A stretch of 64,000 nt of DNA from Candidatus Pantoea gossypiicola (GCF_008632075.1 NZ_VWVM01000007.1:62001-126000); one strand, 5' to 3'; positions 1 through 10,432 are shown, numbered from the stretch's first letter. Translations and numbers: made by a program. The notes: generated by a model from the sequence alone, not told the origin.

Positions 1-1394
1 GCAACCTGCACGACCTGCTGATGGCAGCCCCGGCTGGGATGCGTGCCACCATGGGACTGGATCCCGGCCTGCGTACCGGCGTTAAAGTCGCTGTGGTCGA
101 TGCCACCGGTAAACTCGTGGCGACCGATACCGTTTATCCACACACCGGACAGACCGCCAAAGCGGCTGCCGCTGTTGCCGCGCTCTGCATTAAGCATCAG
201 GTCGAGCTGGTGGCAATTGGCAACGGCACCGCTTCACGTGAAACCGAGCGTTTCTTCCTGGATCTGCAGCAACAGTTCCCACAGGTCACGGCACAGAAAG
301 TGATTGTCAGTGAAGCTGGCGCATCGGTCTACTCAGCCTCTGAACTGGCGGCGCTGGAATTTCCGGACCTTGATGTTTCGCTGCGCGGCGCGGTGTCGAT
401 TGCCCGCCGTCTGCAGGATCCGCTGGCCGAGCTGGTGAAAATCGATCCGAAATCAATCGGTGTCGGTCAGTATCAGCATGATGTCAGCCAGAGCCAGCTG
501 GCGAAGAAACTCGACGCTGTAGTCGAGGATTGCGTGAACGCCGTCGGCGTTGACCTTAACACCGCCTCGGTGCCACTGCTGACCCGCGTCGCAGGCCTGA
601 CGCGCATGATGGCGCAGAACATTGTCGGCTGGCGTGATGAGCATGGCCGCTTCCAGAACCGCCAGCAGTTGCTGAAAGTCAGCCGTCTTGGGCCAAAAGC
701 CTTTGAACAGTGTGCGGGCTTCCTGCGCATCAACCACGGCGATAACCCGCTCGACGCCTCCACGGTCCACCCGGAAGCCTATCCGGTGGTCGAGCGCATT
801 CTGGCCGCTACCGAACAGGCGCTGAGCGACCTGATGGGTAATGCGGGCAGCCTGCGCAATCTCAGCCCGCGCGATTTCATTGATGAACGTTTTGGTTTGC
901 CGACCGTCACCGACATTATGAAAGAGCTGGAGAAGCCGGGCCGCGATCCCCGTCCTGAGTTCAAAACCGCGCAGTTTGCAGAAGGCGTGGAAACACTGAA
1001 CGATCTGACGCCGGGCATGATCCTCGAAGGTGCCGTCACCAACGTCACCAACTTCGGTGCGTTTGTGGATATTGGCGTGCATCAGGATGGCCTGGTTCAT
1101 ATCTCGTCGCTTTCAGACCGCTTTGTGGAAGATCCACATCAGGTGGTGAAAGCGGGCGATATCGTCAAAGTGAAAGTGATGGAAGTCGATCTCCAGCGCA
1201 AACGTATTGCCCTGACCATGCGTCTTGATGAGCAACCGGGCGAAGGCAATGCCCGTGGTGGCGCGAGAAACACCGCCCCGCGCGAAGAGAAACGTCCGGC
1301 CGCCGGTAAAGGCCGTCCACGTCCGGTTACTTCCTCAGCGGGTAATAGCGCGATGGGTGATGCGCTGGCCGCGGCATTCGGTAAAAAACGCTAA
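1..1394 (+). CDS. tex: Tex transcription accessory protein, C-terminal part (5' end outside window)
   Basis: The reading frame is open from position 3 of the window, so the gene begins upstream. Tex is a conserved nucleic-acid-binding protein linked to transcription. Visible domains, in order, are a YqgF/RNase H-like fold starting at the [10 protein letters not shown] motif, helix-hairpin-helix segments ([11 protein letters not shown], then [14 protein letters not shown]), and a C-terminal S1 RNA-binding domain ([20 protein letters not shown]). It ends in a basic, Gly/Arg/Pro-rich tail. The likeness to E. coli Tex is very strong. An in-frame ATG at 21 is internal and is not a start, because the conserved residues just before it (NLHDLL) are also in frame. 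Confidence 0.96.
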   Translation, partial: NLHDLLMAAPAGMRATMGLDPGLRTGVKVAVVDATGKLVATDTVYPHTGQTAKAAAAVAALCIKHQVELVAIGNGTASRETERFFLDLQQQFPQVTAQKVIVSEAGASVYSASELAALEFPDLDVSLRGAVSIARRLQDPLAELVKIDPKSIGVGQYQHDVSQSQLAKKLDAVVEDCVNAVGVDLNTASVPLLTRVAGLTRMMAQNIVGWRDEHGRFQNRQQLLKVSRLGPKAFEQCAGFLRINHGDNPLDASTVHPEAYPVVERILAATEQALSDLMGNAGSLRNLSPRDFIDERFGLPTVTDIMKELEKPGRDPRPEFKTAQFAEGVETLNDLTPGMILEGAVTNVTNFGAFVDIGVHQDGLVHISSLSDRFVEDPHQVVKAGDIVKVKVMEVDLQRKRIALTMRLDEQPGEGNARGGARNTAPREEKRPAAGKGRPRPVTSSAGNSAMGDALAAAFGKKR

Positions 1395-1402
1395 GCTTTT
1401 CA

Positions 1403-1426
1403 GGGAGCCACATCTGGCCCCCTTTT
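1403..1426 (+). terminator. Probable intrinsic terminator after tex
   Basis: GGGAGCCA and TGGCCCCC form an 8-bp stem with one mismatch around a CATC loop, followed by TTTT. It sits 8 bases after the tex stop codon. Confidence 0.55.
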
Positions 1427-1521
1427 CCCTCCCTCTCCCCCGGTTGAAAATCCCCATCATCGCGCTACGCTAAAAAGACGCCTGTCATAAAAACAACACC
1501 TGCTGTGGCACCCAATTCACA

Positions 1522-3207
1522 ATGGAAACGATCACCGATCTGATTGAGAAGATTTATGCTGGCACATTCCCGGAGGCGACCTTTGCGCGCCTGCAGGCTG
1601 ACATCGCTACCGCCCGCGAGACGATTAAGCTGCCCCGTAAGGCACACTGGGATGAACAGGATGTGGTGCTGATCACCTACGCCGATCAGTTTCGGGAAGC
1701 CGGTAAACCCACGCTCAGCACCTTTTCCCGTTTCTATCAGCAGCATCTGCAATCCACGTTTCCGCTGGTTCACCTGCTGCCCTTTTTCCCCTGGTCGTCC
1801 GATGACGGCTTTTCGGTGATTGATTACCATCAGGTCGATCCGCAGTGCGGCGACTGGCAGGATATTGCGCGACTGCATCAGGAAACCCGGCTGATGTTTG
1901 ACTTCGTCTGCAACCACATGTCGTCGCAGAGCGCCTGGTTTAGCCACTTTCTGGCGCAGGATCCCGGCTGGGACGATTTCTTTATCAGCATGCCGCCCGC
2001 CACCGATCTCAGTGCCGTCACGCGACCGCGCACTTCGCCGCTGCTGACGCCGTTTAAGATAGCCGATGGCGACACCCGCTTTATCTGGACCACCTTCAGC
2101 GCCGACCAGATAGACCTTAACTTTGCCAATCCTGAGGTGTTGCTGCGCATGGTTAACGTGCTGCTCGACTACCTGATCCGTGGCGCTGACTATGTACGTC
2201 TCGATGCGGTCGGCTATATGTGGAAAACGCCCGGCACGCGCTGTATTCATCTGGAAAAAACCCATCAGCTGGTGAAGCTGTTTCGCGCCATTGCCGACCA
2301 TGTCGCGCCTGGGACGGTGATTATCACTGAGACCAACGTGCCGCATCAGGACAACATCAGTTATCTGGGCAACGGGCACGATGAGGCACAGATGGTCTAT
2401 CAGTTTTCACTGCCGCCGCTGGTCCTGCACGCCATTCATACCGGATCGGCGCGCGCGCTGCGGCAGTGGGCCAGTTCGCTGGATCTCAGCAGCAACGACA
2501 CCACCTTCTTCAACTTTCTGGCATCACACGATGGCATCGGGCTGAATCCAGCGCGCGGCATTTTGTCTGAAGTAGAGATTGTGGCGCTGGTGCGCGATCT
2601 GGCACTGGAAGGTGCGCTCGTCTCCTATAAAAACAATCCTGACGGCACCACCAGCCCCTATGAAATCAACGTCACCTATCTGGATGCGTTAAATAGCGAA
2701 GCTGACGATGACGCCACGCGACTGAAACGCTTTTTGCTGGCCCATGCGATTCTGCTGGTCTTTCCTGGCGTACCGGCTATCTATATCCAGAGCATTCTGG
2801 GCGGTCGTAACTATTATGATGGCGTGCGGGCAGCCGGGCATAACCGGGCCATTAACCGGCAGAAGTATGATTTGCAGCAGATTGAGTCGGCGCTGGCAGG
2901 CGGTGACTGGCTGCGTCAGCAGGTCTACACCCGCCTTGGGCAGTTGATTCAGTTACGGCGTCGCCAGCCTGCGTTTCATCCTGATAATCCGATGACGATC
3001 TTTGACAGCGAAAACGCCCTGCTGGTGCTCAGCCGTCATCAGCCGGAGAGCGGCGACGGGCTGCTGTGCGTGTTTAATCTCAGTGGACGGTCAGTAATGA
3101 CGCAGCTGCCGGTGGCGCATACGTTGCAGGATGTGGTAAGCGGAGAGAAAATTGATGGCACCCAGCCGGTTAAGCTGGATGCCTGGCAGTTCATGTGGCT
3201 ACGTTAA
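1522..3207 (+). CDS. GH13 sugar phosphorylase, glucosylglycerate phosphorylase-like (YcjM type)
   Basis: This 561-residue enzyme belongs to the GH13 subfamily of sucrose and glucosylglycerate phosphorylases. It matches E. coli YcjM closely across its length (for example WSSDDGFSVIDYHQV and FPGVPAIYIQSILG). The predicted reaction is reversible phosphorolysis of a glucoside, giving glucose 1-phosphate. Visible catalytic residues are the nucleophile Asp in YVRLDAVGYMWK, the acid/base Glu in IITETNVPH and the transition-state Asp in NFLASHDGIGL. In E. coli the gene sits in the ycj sugar cluster; here it stands alone between tex and bioH, so the substrate cannot be read from context. No clear Shine-Dalgarno sequence precedes ATG 1522; the start was chosen by N-terminal similarity. 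Its stop codon abuts that of the next, convergent gene. Confidence 0.85.
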   Translation: METITDLIEKIYAGTFPEATFARLQADIATARETIKLPRKAHWDEQDVVLITYADQFREAGKPTLSTFSRFYQQHLQSTFPLVHLLPFFPWSSDDGFSVIDYHQVDPQCGDWQDIARLHQETRLMFDFVCNHMSSQSAWFSHFLAQDPGWDDFFISMPPATDLSAVTRPRTSPLLTPFKIADGDTRFIWTTFSADQIDLNFANPEVLLRMVNVLLDYLIRGADYVRLDAVGYMWKTPGTRCIHLEKTHQLVKLFRAIADHVAPGTVIITETNVPHQDNISYLGNGHDEAQMVYQFSLPPLVLHAIHTGSARALRQWASSLDLSSNDTTFFNFLASHDGIGLNPARGILSEVEIVALVRDLALEGALVSYKNNPDGTTSPYEINVTYLDALNSEADDDATRLKRFLLAHAILLVFPGVPAIYIQSILGGRNYYDGVRAAGHNRAINRQKYDLQQIESALAGGDWLRQQVYTRLGQLIQLRRRQPAFHPDNPMTIFDSENALLVLSRHQPESGDGLLCVFNLSGRSVMTQLPVAHTLQDVVSGEKIDGTQPVKLDAWQFMWLR

Positions 3208-3477
3208 TTACTTGTAGACTTCAGCGGTAGCGCTGAATTTACCGTGTTCGCGACCCGCGATCACCAGGTAATATTTACCGCCTTTCTCGTCAGCAAGCTT
3301 AGACAGCACTTTTTTAGCATCCATTGGCGAGGTGGTTTCCGCCGTGGTGTTAACGGTGCCAATCTTCTGCAGGTTCATTGTCTTAACTTCTTCTTTGGTG
3401 ACTTCTTTCGCTGCCATCGCAGAAAATGAAATCGCGCCCATCATCATTGAAGCCACAACCCATTTAAAAACCTTCAT
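3208..3477 (-). CDS. Small secreted DUF1471 (YdgH/BhsA/McbA-like) protein
   Basis: The 89-residue product has a signal peptide (basic start MKVFKW, hydrophobic stretch, cleavage near SAMAA) and one DUF1471 domain (KIGTVNTT... ending YYLVIAGREHGKFSATAEVYK). Members of this family are small periplasmic or outer-membrane-associated proteins of enterobacteria, often induced by stress and affecting biofilm or surface properties. An ATG at 3492 is also in frame, but GAGGGT lies 8 bases before the ATG at 3477, which also starts the signal peptide cleanly, so 3477 is preferred. The exact paralogue (YhcN, YjfN, BhsA and others) cannot be settled by eye. The gene lies between ggaP-like and bioH, where E. 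coli has no such gene. Confidence 0.8.
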   Translation of the reverse strand: MKVFKWVVASMMMGAISFSAMAAKEVTKEEVKTMNLQKIGTVNTTAETTSPMDAKKVLSKLADEKGGKYYLVIAGREHGKFSATAEVYK

Positions 3478-3647
3478 TATGTTTACCCTCATTCATGATC
3501 CATTGTGAGATGTAAGCAGCCGCTAAACGCGTAAGGCAGTATGGAACGGCATAGTCATTTCCGTGACTAATCACATAAAATTGCAGCGGCCTTGCTCACA
3601 GAGAGAAGTATTGCTGCTGTCAGCGATTTTGCCAATATAAAGCAGCA

Positions 3648-4424
3648 CTATCCCGGTAAATTACTGATAAAATTAACAATATGCTGACATAAGTTGTCAG
3701 GATGGGAAATAAAAGGTGCATGCGCTGCTTTTTCGATAACGACCGAAGGCGAATCTGGCAACATTTCATCAATCTCAGCGGCTATCCGGCGCGGCACCAG
3801 CCCATCCAGCGCCCCGTAGAGTCGCAGGAACGGCAGCCTGATTTGCGGTAGCGCGTCGCGCAGATCGACCTGGCGCAGGATCTCCAGACCGCCATCCAGT
3901 ACCGCCACCTCCGGCATCGGTTGTGACAGCACCACCTCTTTCAGGTGTCGCGCATCAGCACGCGCGGTTTCGGTGCCCAGCGTCTGCAGCGCCAGAAAGC
4001 GCTCCACCGTGCGCTGGAAATCGTTGCTGAGCATCTGCTGGAAGTTCTGCAGCGTCTCCGGTTTAATGCCGGGCCAGTTCCCGGTGGCAGTGAAACAGGG
4101 TGACGACGCCACGGTAATCAGTGCAGCCAGCTTTTCTGGCGCTGTCAGCGCAAGCTGCGTTGCCACCAGTCCGCCCAGCGACCAGCCCACCACAATCGCC
4201 TGCGGTGGCAGCAAAGGCAGTAACTCTTCTGCCATCTGCGCCAGCGTCAGTGCACCAAAATCACCGCTGCGGCCATAACCCTGCAGATCGACCAGATGCA
4301 GGCGATAGTGCGTACTGAGTCGCGGAATAATGCTTTGCCAGACTTCGGCGTTCAGTCCCCATCCGTGCAGCAGCACAAGATCGCGTTTTCCTTCCCCGCA
4401 GGTGTGCCAGTAGAGCGACGTCAT
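3648..4424 (-). CDS. bioH: Pimeloyl-ACP methyl ester carboxylesterase BioH
   Basis: BioH removes the methyl group from pimeloyl-ACP methyl ester, ending the disguised fatty-acid route to the pimeloyl part of biotin. The 258-residue protein is an alpha/beta hydrolase. Ser82 lies in the nucleophile elbow GWSLGG, Asp207 in YGALDGLV and His235 in KAAHAPF, forming the expected catalytic triad. The oxyanion-region motif LLHGWGLN is near the N terminus. It is divergent from gntX with only 34 bases between the start codons, as in E. coli, so the two promoters must overlap the opposite gene or each other. Confidence 0.97.
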   Translation of the reverse strand: MTSLYWHTCGEGKRDLVLLHGWGLNAEVWQSIIPRLSTHYRLHLVDLQGYGRSGDFGALTLAQMAEELLPLLPPQAIVVGWSLGGLVATQLALTAPEKLAALITVASSPCFTATGNWPGIKPETLQNFQQMLSNDFQRTVERFLALQTLGTETARADARHLKEVVLSQPMPEVAVLDGGLEILRQVDLRDALPQIRLPFLRLYGALDGLVPRRIAAEIDEMLPDSPSVVIEKAAHAPFISHPDNLCQHIVNFISNLPG

Positions 4425-4458
4425 CAGTTACTATCCCGAAATTGATAAGGAGGTCGCT

Positions 4459-5139
4459 ATGCTAGCAATGCCCACCCTGTGTTGGCTATGCCGGATGCCG
4501 TTACGGATAGCCCGGCACGGCATCTGCAGCTTATGCCTGCGCGGATTACCGCCGTTGCCATTGCTCTGCCCGCGCTGCGGATTACCGGCAGGCTCAGCAA
4601 AAGTCGCCTGTGGCCGCTGCCAGCTTAAACCGCCTGCCTGGCAGGCACTGGTCTGCGTCAATGACTACTGTTCCCCGTTCAGCCAGTGGGTTAATCAGCT
4701 TAAGTTTTCTCACATAACCGCACTCAGGGTGATGCTGGCGCGGCTGCTTTTGCTAAGCTGGCTGAATGCTTACCGGCGCGGAAGTGTGCCGCGTCCCGAT
4801 CTGCTGCTGCCGGTTCCGCTGCATCAGCGACGACGCTGGCAGCGTGGCTTTAATCAGACGGTACTGCTGGCCGCTCCGCTGGCGGACTGGCTGGGCTGTG
4901 AATGGCATGAAGGGCTTTCGCGCAGGCGAAGGGGTGCACTACAGCATCAGCTCAACGCCCGACAGCGCCGCACCAACTTACGCGGTGCCTTTCGCCTTGA
5001 AATGGCGGTGCAGGGACGCCATATCGCCCTGCTGGATGACGTCATTACGACCGGCAGTACCGTAGATGAAATCAGTCGTCTGTTACTTGCGCAGGGCGCG
5101 GCCAGCGTGCAGGTCTGGTGCCTGTGCCGTACCTTGTAG
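4459..5139 (+). CDS. gntX: ComF-family phosphoribosyltransferase-like protein GntX
   Basis: A 226-residue ComF-family protein. The N-terminal 55 residues carry CxxC pairs (Cys8/Cys11, Cys23/Cys26, Cys37/Cys40, Cys51/Cys54), expected to bind zinc. The C-terminal half has a type I phosphoribosyltransferase fold with the PRPP-binding motif LLDDVITTGSTVDE. ComF proteins are linked to DNA uptake; in E. coli GntX is needed to use DNA as a nutrient. The start at 4459 has AAGGAGG 7-8 bases upstream. It is followed by nfuA on the same strand, the conserved bioH-gntX-nfuA order. Confidence 0.93.
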   Translation: MLAMPTLCWLCRMPLRIARHGICSLCLRGLPPLPLLCPRCGLPAGSAKVACGRCQLKPPAWQALVCVNDYCSPFSQWVNQLKFSHITALRVMLARLLLLSWLNAYRRGSVPRPDLLLPVPLHQRRRWQRGFNQTVLLAAPLADWLGCEWHEGLSRRRRGALQHQLNARQRRTNLRGAFRLEMAVQGRHIALLDDVITTGSTVDEISRLLLAQGAASVQVWCLCRTL

Positions 5140-5197
5140 AGCGTCATTGATGGGCGTATTATAACCAACTAAATTAGTCAACTATTGAGCAATCGAC

Positions 5198-5773
5198 ATG
5201 ATCCGAATTACTGACTCTGCCCAGGAACATTTTTCTAAACTGCTATCCAAACAAGAAGATGGCACCCAGATTCGCGTATTCGTGATTAACCCGGGTACGC
5301 CAACAGCCGAGTGTGGCGTCTCTTACTGTCCGCCCGATGCGGTTGAAGCGACTGACACCGAACTGAAGTTCGAAAAGCTCTCTGCCTACGTTGATGAGCT
5401 GAGCAAGCCCTATCTGGAAGATGCGGAAATCGACTTCGTTACCGACAATCTCGGTTCACAGCTGACGCTGAAAGCGCCGAATGCCAAGATGCGTAAAGTC
5501 TCGGATGATGCGCCAATGGTTGAGCGCGTAGAGTATCTGCTGCAGGCACAGATCAACCCACAGCTGGCCGGCCACGGTGGCCGCGTGTCGCTGATGGAGA
5601 TCACTGACGATGGCTACGCTATTCTGCAGTTTGGCGGCGGCTGTAACGGCTGTTCGATGATCGACGTGACCCTGAAAGACGGTATTGAGAAAGAGCTGCT
5701 GGCTGCCTTCCCGGAACTGAAAGGCGTGCGCGATATTACCGAGCATCAGCGCGGCGAACACTCGTTCTACTGA
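5198..5773 (+). CDS. nfuA: Fe-S biogenesis protein NfuA
   Basis: NfuA carries a 4Fe-4S cluster and delivers it to target proteins, especially under oxidative stress or iron limitation. The 191-residue protein has an N-terminal degenerate A-type carrier domain that lacks the usual cysteine set, and a C-terminal Nfu domain with the cluster ligands Cys149 and Cys152 in [11 protein letters not shown]. Length and cysteine positions match E. coli NfuA. It ends just before a strong hairpin terminator. In E. coli the next gene is gntT; here malQ follows on the opposite strand. Confidence 0.97.
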   Translation: MIRITDSAQEHFSKLLSKQEDGTQIRVFVINPGTPTAECGVSYCPPDAVEATDTELKFEKLSAYVDELSKPYLEDAEIDFVTDNLGSQLTLKAPNAKMRKVSDDAPMVERVEYLLQAQINPQLAGHGGRVSLMEITDDGYAILQFGGGCNGCSMIDVTLKDGIEKELLAAFPELKGVRDITEHQRGEHSFY

Positions 5774-5780
5774 TGATAAA

Positions 5781-5810
5781 GCGCGGCAGCCTGACTGCCG
5801 CGCTATTTTT
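5781..5810 (+). terminator. Intrinsic terminator between nfuA and malQ
   Basis: GCGCGGCAG, loop CCTGA, CTGCCGCGC, then TATTTTT. The 9-bp stem is perfect. Read on the minus strand it is also followed by TTTATC, so it may serve the convergent malQ too. Confidence 0.88.
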
Positions 5811-5820
5811 AAAGCTCTTC

Positions 5821-7902
5821 TTATTTCTCTTTCTTTCCTGACTGACGCTGCTGGCTGACCACCTTCAGCAGTGCATTCACTTCCTTATCCGCAAAGATCT
5901 CCTCCAGCGTTTTGCTTAGCTTGCGTCGCCAGTTCGGATACTGATCCACGGTGCCCGGCACGTTCACCGGCGTGGTCATGCCGAGCCAGTCCTCCGGTTG
6001 CAGGCCCAGCAGCGCACTGTCGGTATCCGCCAGGAAGCGATGAATCGCGCGGTTCAATGCAGGCGTCATAGCCAGCTTCTCTGCCTTCTTCTGACTGCGT
6101 GCCGGTAAGGCACCCGCCTGATGCAGCGCATCCAGCAGCGCCTGCTTCTGCGCGGCACGCTGCTGATGTAATGCTTTCACCGCATCGCCCGGATAAAGAC
6201 CCAGCTTCTCGCCCAGTTCCAGGTCGCCCTGCTCCCAGAAGCCGGTCAGCGTCGGCAGATCATGCGTACTGGCGCTGGCGATAGACTGACGCGGGTAGTC
6301 CTGCGGCGCGCGATAGCGTTCATCTTTCTCCTGCTCAAACCAGAGCACCTTCCATGAAAAGACACCGCTTTTGCGCAGCAGGCTGACGATCTCCTGAGGC
6401 ACGGTGCCAAGGTCTTCTCCAATCACCATACAGCGCAGCCGGTGGCTCTCCAGCGCCAGGATAGCCAGCAGATCGTTGACCGGATAGGCTACATAAGCGC
6501 CTTTATCCGCCGTCTCTCCGGCTGGCACCCACCACAGACGCAGCAGCGACATGACATGGTCGATACGCAACGCGCCGCAGTCACGCATGTTGGCGCGCAG
6601 CATGTCGATAAAGGGCTGATAAGCGCGCGCCTGCATCACATGCGGATCCATCGGCGGTAAGCCCCAGTTTTGTCCCAGCGGCCCCAGACGGTCAGGCGGT
6701 GCGCCCACCGAGGCCTTGAGGCGATAAAGCTCCGGGTCGTGCCAGGTCTCCGCACTGCCTTCCGCCACGCCCACCGCAAGGTCACGGTAGAGACCGACGC
6801 TCATGCCCAGCGCCTGACTGTGCGCCCAGCAGCCTGAGAACTGCTGCTGCGCCAGCCATTGCAGCCACTGCCAGAAGGCGATCTCCTCTTCATGCTGCTC
6901 ACACCATTGCTGCACTTCCGGTGACCGACTGTTGCGCCACGCCTCTGGCCAGGCAGGCCAGCCGCCCTGCTGCGACTTGTCCGCCTGCCGCGCCAGCTGA
7001 ATGCCGTCATAGGCAGCCTGATAACGCAGGCTGTCACCGCCTTCACGCACAAAGGCCGCAAAGGAGTGAGGCTCTTCGCTCTGGCTGTCACGCGTCTGAA
7101 AGTGTGTCCAGGCGTGGCGCAGCGCCGCCAGCTTCAGCGCCATCACAGTTTCATAGTCGACCCGCTCTGCCTCACGCGCTTTGGTCAATGCCTTTTGGGT
7201 TTTAGCGCTTTTCCACCACTTCTGCGCCGCCGCGCTTTGCTGAAAATCGGCCACCTGACTGACGTCGATATAGATGATGTTCAGCCAGCGGCGCGATGAC
7301 GGACTATACGGACTGGCAAAACCGGGGCTGGCAGGATAGAGCGCATGCAGCGGATTCAGCCCGACGAAATCGCCGCCGCGCTCAGCCAGTTTTACCAGCA
7401 GATGGTCGAGATCGCCGAAGTCACCGATGCCCCAGTTCTGTTCAGAGCGCACGGTATAAAGCTGAACCAGTGCACCCCAGCGTTTTTCCCCCGCCTCCAG
7501 CGCCGGAGGCAGATAGCAGCGCCGCGGCGCGACAATAATCTGCGTCTGCCAGCTTTTCTTTCCTTTAGTGAGCGTCAGCTGGTGATAACCCTGGGTCAGC
7601 GGTCCCGGCAGTGTAAAAGGCTCACCGGCGGTTAACTCGCCGCTGTGCTGTTTGCCCTTTTCGGTCTGCAATTGCCAGTGGTAAGTGCCACTGCCCTGAG
7701 GCGTCAGCTGTCGCTTACTGCTGCCGCTGAACACCGCGACCGGCGGCAGCGGGGATTTGCTGGCCTTCTGCGGTTCTGCCATCACCGCCAGCAGCGCGCG
7801 TTTGGTCTCATCGCTGACGGCCTCTTTCCTGCCGTTAACGTCGATGTAATCCAGTGAAATGCCTGCGGCACGGGCGGCCTGATCGAGTGAATTTTGCTTC
7901 AT
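5821..7902 (-). CDS. malQ: 4-alpha-glucanotransferase (amylomaltase) MalQ
   Basis: MalQ moves maltosyl and longer dextrinyl groups between maltodextrins, releasing glucose and building chains long enough for MalP. The 693-residue GH77 enzyme shows the nucleophile Asp in ALRIDHVMSLLRLWWVP, the acid/base Glu in VIGEDLGTVP and the transition-state Asp in SASTHDLPTL. The family signature for sugar binding, NPLHALYPASPGFASPYSPSSR, is present in slightly spread form. The start has AAGGAG 6 bases upstream. It follows malP with a 9-base gap, so the two form a cytoplasmic maltodextrin-degrading operon malPQ. Confidence 0.97.
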   Translation of the reverse strand: MKQNSLDQAARAAGISLDYIDVNGRKEAVSDETKRALLAVMAEPQKASKSPLPPVAVFSGSSKRQLTPQGSGTYHWQLQTEKGKQHSGELTAGEPFTLPGPLTQGYHQLTLTKGKKSWQTQIIVAPRRCYLPPALEAGEKRWGALVQLYTVRSEQNWGIGDFGDLDHLLVKLAERGGDFVGLNPLHALYPASPGFASPYSPSSRRWLNIIYIDVSQVADFQQSAAAQKWWKSAKTQKALTKAREAERVDYETVMALKLAALRHAWTHFQTRDSQSEEPHSFAAFVREGGDSLRYQAAYDGIQLARQADKSQQGGWPAWPEAWRNSRSPEVQQWCEQHEEEIAFWQWLQWLAQQQFSGCWAHSQALGMSVGLYRDLAVGVAEGSAETWHDPELYRLKASVGAPPDRLGPLGQNWGLPPMDPHVMQARAYQPFIDMLRANMRDCGALRIDHVMSLLRLWWVPAGETADKGAYVAYPVNDLLAILALESHRLRCMVIGEDLGTVPQEIVSLLRKSGVFSWKVLWFEQEKDERYRAPQDYPRQSIASASTHDLPTLTGFWEQGDLELGEKLGLYPGDAVKALHQQRAAQKQALLDALHQAGALPARSQKKAEKLAMTPALNRAIHRFLADTDSALLGLQPEDWLGMTTPVNVPGTVDQYPNWRRKLSKTLEEIFADKEVNALLKVVSQQRQSGKKEK

Positions 7903-7911
7903 TGCTGCTCC

Positions 7912-10317
7912 TTAGCGCGGTGCCTGCCAGATACGTTGCTGATAGTCACGAATGGAACGGTCCGAACTGAACATGCCGGTTCGGGCCGTATTGAGGATGG
8001 CGGCGCGGGTCCAGCCTTCGGGGTCACGCCATAGCGCTTCCACCCGTTGCTGCGCCTCTATATAGGCCTGAAAGTCGGCCAGCACCAGCCAGGGATCGCC
8101 GTGTTTCGTCAGGCTCTCCAGCATCAGGTCAAAGGCGTGCTTATCCCCGTCGCTGAATTTGCCCTTCTCCAGCGATTTCAGTAATTCGTCCAGCGGCTTG
8201 TTCTGCTTACGCACCTTTTTCGGGTTGTAGCCTTTTGCTTTAAGCGCTTTCACCTCATCCACGGTGTGACCGAAGATAAAGATGTTCTCCTCGCCCACCT
8301 GTTCGGCAATCTCGACGTTGGCACCATCCAGCGTGCCAATCGTCAGCGCACCGTTCAGCGCCAGCTTCATGTTGCCAGTGCCGGAAGCTTCATAACCGGC
8401 GGTGGAGATCTGCTCAGAGAGATCGGCCGCCGGGATCATCTGCTCGGCCACGGTGATACGGTAGTCGGGGATAAACACCACTTTGAGTCTGTCGCCAATC
8501 CGCGGATCGTTATTCACTACCTCCGCCACTTTGTTAATGGCGTAGATGATATTTTTGGCGAGGTAGTAACCCGGCGCGGCCTTAGCCCCGAACAGGAATA
8601 CCCGTGGCGTAAAGGTGACATCTTCCGGGTTATTACAGAGCGTCTGATAGCAGTAGAGGATATGCAACAGGCTGAGATGCTGGCGCTTGTACTCATGCAG
8701 ACGCTTGATCTGCACATCGAACAGCGCAGCCGGATTCACGATGATGCCGGTATGCCGCGCGATATACGCCGTCAGCTGCGCTTTGTTCTGCTGTTTGATG
8801 CTGCGATAGCGCTGACGAAACGCCTGATCGTCGGCATAGGCCTCCAGACCGGTCAACGCATCAAGGTTATTGGCCCACTCCGTTTTCAGCGTCTCATCAA
8901 TCAGCCCGGCCAGCGCCGGATTACACTGCTTCAGCCAGCGACGCGGCGTAATGCCGTTGGTGACGTTATGGAATTTTTGCGGCCAGAGCTGGTGATATTC
9001 CGGGAAGAGATCGCTGACCACCAGACGGGAGTGCAGCGCCGCCACGCCGTTGACCGCAAAGCCACTGACGACGCAGAGATTGGCCATCCGCACCTGACCG
9101 TCAGCGACCACCGCCAGCTTGTGCCACATCGCTTTGTCATCCGGCCAGCGCTGCTTCACCCGTTTTTTCAGCCGCTGGTTAATCTCTTTGATAATCAGCA
9201 TGTGGCGCGGCAGCAGACTGCGCATCAGCTTTTCATCCCAGCGCTCCAGCGCCTCCGGCATCAGCGTGTGGTTGGTGTAAGCAAATAACCGGCTGGTGAT
9301 CTGCCATGCCGCATCCCAGCTCAGCTGATGCTCATCCAGCAGCACACGCAGCATCTCCGGGATAGCGATGGTCGGATGGGTATCATTGAGCTGGATGACT
9401 TCAAAATCCGGCAGGCTGTGAATACTGCGCCCCGCCAGATGGTGACGCCGCAGGATATCCGCCACCGCACAGGCGCACTGGAAATATTGCTGCATCAGGC
9501 GCAGCCGCTTGCCAGCCTGATGGTTGTCATTGGGATAAAGCACTTTGGTGAGCTTTGCCGCTTCGATGCCGGGCTGCTCCGCCTGCAGGAAATGGCCGTC
9601 GTTAAAGGCGGTGAGATCAAACGGATGCGCGCTTACTGCCTGCCACAGGCGCAGCGGCAACGTTACGCCGTTGCGGTAGCCGGTGACCGGCAAATCCCAG
9701 GCCTCGCCGCGCAGCGTAAAATCGGGATGCCAGCGTACGTCACCGTTTTCCAGCTTTTCTACCCGACCACCCATCGCGACGTCGACATCCAGCGCTGCGT
9801 TGTGACGGAACCAGGGATAGCGCTCGCGCTGCCAGTCATCGGGCGCTTCAATCTGCTTACCCTCGTCAAAAGACTGGCGGAACAGGCCGTACTGGTAATT
9901 CAGTCCGTGGCCGGTGGCGGACTGCCCTACCGTTGCCATTGAATCCATGTAGCAGGCGGCCAGTCGTCCCAGCCCGCCGTTGCCAAGCGCCGGATCGACC
10001 TCCTGCTCCAGCAGTTCGGTTAAATCGAGCTGCTGCTCAGCCAGCGCCGCTTTAACCTCGTCATACCAGCCGAGATTCAGCAGATTGTTGCCGGTCAGAC
10101 GGCCAATCAGAAACTCCATCGACAGATAATTAACGTGGCGCTGCTGCACAGCCGGACGCGGAGCCGGTTGCGCGGCCAGCAGTTCTGCCAGCGCCGCGCT
10201 CACCGCCTGCCACGCCTGGTGTGGGGTCATCTGTTGTGCAGAGAGGAGACTTAACTGCTGCCACTGGCGGGTAAATGCGGCGTTAAAACGGGCTTTATTA
10301 AATTTTTGCTGCGGCAT
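7912..10317 (-). CDS. malP: Maltodextrin phosphorylase MalP
   Basis: MalP uses phosphate to cut maltodextrins at the non-reducing end, giving glucose 1-phosphate in the cytoplasm. The 801-residue GT35 protein has the pyridoxal-phosphate lysine in [13 protein letters not shown], with flanking conserved stretches [16 protein letters not shown] and [11 protein letters not shown]. It is clearly distinct from GlgP encoded 15 kb away and matches E. coli MalP length (about 800). GGGAG precedes the start. In E. coli the divergent neighbour is malT; here it is absent and glpR lies upstream in the same orientation. The promoter region carries an 18-20 bp palindrome rather than convincing MalT boxes. 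Confidence 0.96.
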   Translation of the reverse strand: MPQQKFNKARFNAAFTRQWQQLSLLSAQQMTPHQAWQAVSAALAELLAAQPAPRPAVQQRHVNYLSMEFLIGRLTGNNLLNLGWYDEVKAALAEQQLDLTELLEQEVDPALGNGGLGRLAACYMDSMATVGQSATGHGLNYQYGLFRQSFDEGKQIEAPDDWQRERYPWFRHNAALDVDVAMGGRVEKLENGDVRWHPDFTLRGEAWDLPVTGYRNGVTLPLRLWQAVSAHPFDLTAFNDGHFLQAEQPGIEAAKLTKVLYPNDNHQAGKRLRLMQQYFQCACAVADILRRHHLAGRSIHSLPDFEVIQLNDTHPTIAIPEMLRVLLDEHQLSWDAAWQITSRLFAYTNHTLMPEALERWDEKLMRSLLPRHMLIIKEINQRLKKRVKQRWPDDKAMWHKLAVVADGQVRMANLCVVSGFAVNGVAALHSRLVVSDLFPEYHQLWPQKFHNVTNGITPRRWLKQCNPALAGLIDETLKTEWANNLDALTGLEAYADDQAFRQRYRSIKQQNKAQLTAYIARHTGIIVNPAALFDVQIKRLHEYKRQHLSLLHILYCYQTLCNNPEDVTFTPRVFLFGAKAAPGYYLAKNIIYAINKVAEVVNNDPRIGDRLKVVFIPDYRITVAEQMIPAADLSEQISTAGYEASGTGNMKLALNGALTIGTLDGANVEIAEQVGEENIFIFGHTVDEVKALKAKGYNPKKVRKQNKPLDELLKSLEKGKFSDGDKHAFDLMLESLTKHGDPWLVLADFQAYIEAQQRVEALWRDPEGWTRAAILNTARTGMFSSDRSIRDYQQRIWQAPR

Positions 10318-10369
10318 ATCACTCCCTTCTGTTACGCAATGAGGTGAAGCAAAAATAGAAAGCGCACGG

Positions 10370-10389
10370 GCTGGTAACCGGGTACCAGC
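10370..10389. promoter_or_regulatory. Palindrome in the malPQ promoter, possible LacI/GalR-family operator
   Basis: Two 10-base arms, GCTGGTAACC and GGGTACCAGC, form a palindrome with a single mismatched pair and a central CG. Symmetry with a central CG is typical of LacI/GalR-family operators. It lies 53 to 72 bases before the malP start codon, where a promoter operator would be. Which regulator binds it is unknown. Confidence 0.45.
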
Positions 10390-10432
10390 AACCGTTAAGT
10401 AAAGACGGGAGTGAGGAAAAAAGCGACAGCAA

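Noticed and set aside
8266..9288. 340-codon frame antisense to malP
   Set aside because: It lies wholly inside malP in a frame left open by GC-rich codon bias, and its translation resembles no family.
10407..10416. MalT-box-like GGGAGTGAGG before malP
   Set aside because: It differs from GGGGA(T/G)GAGG at two central positions, and no properly spaced partner boxes were seen.
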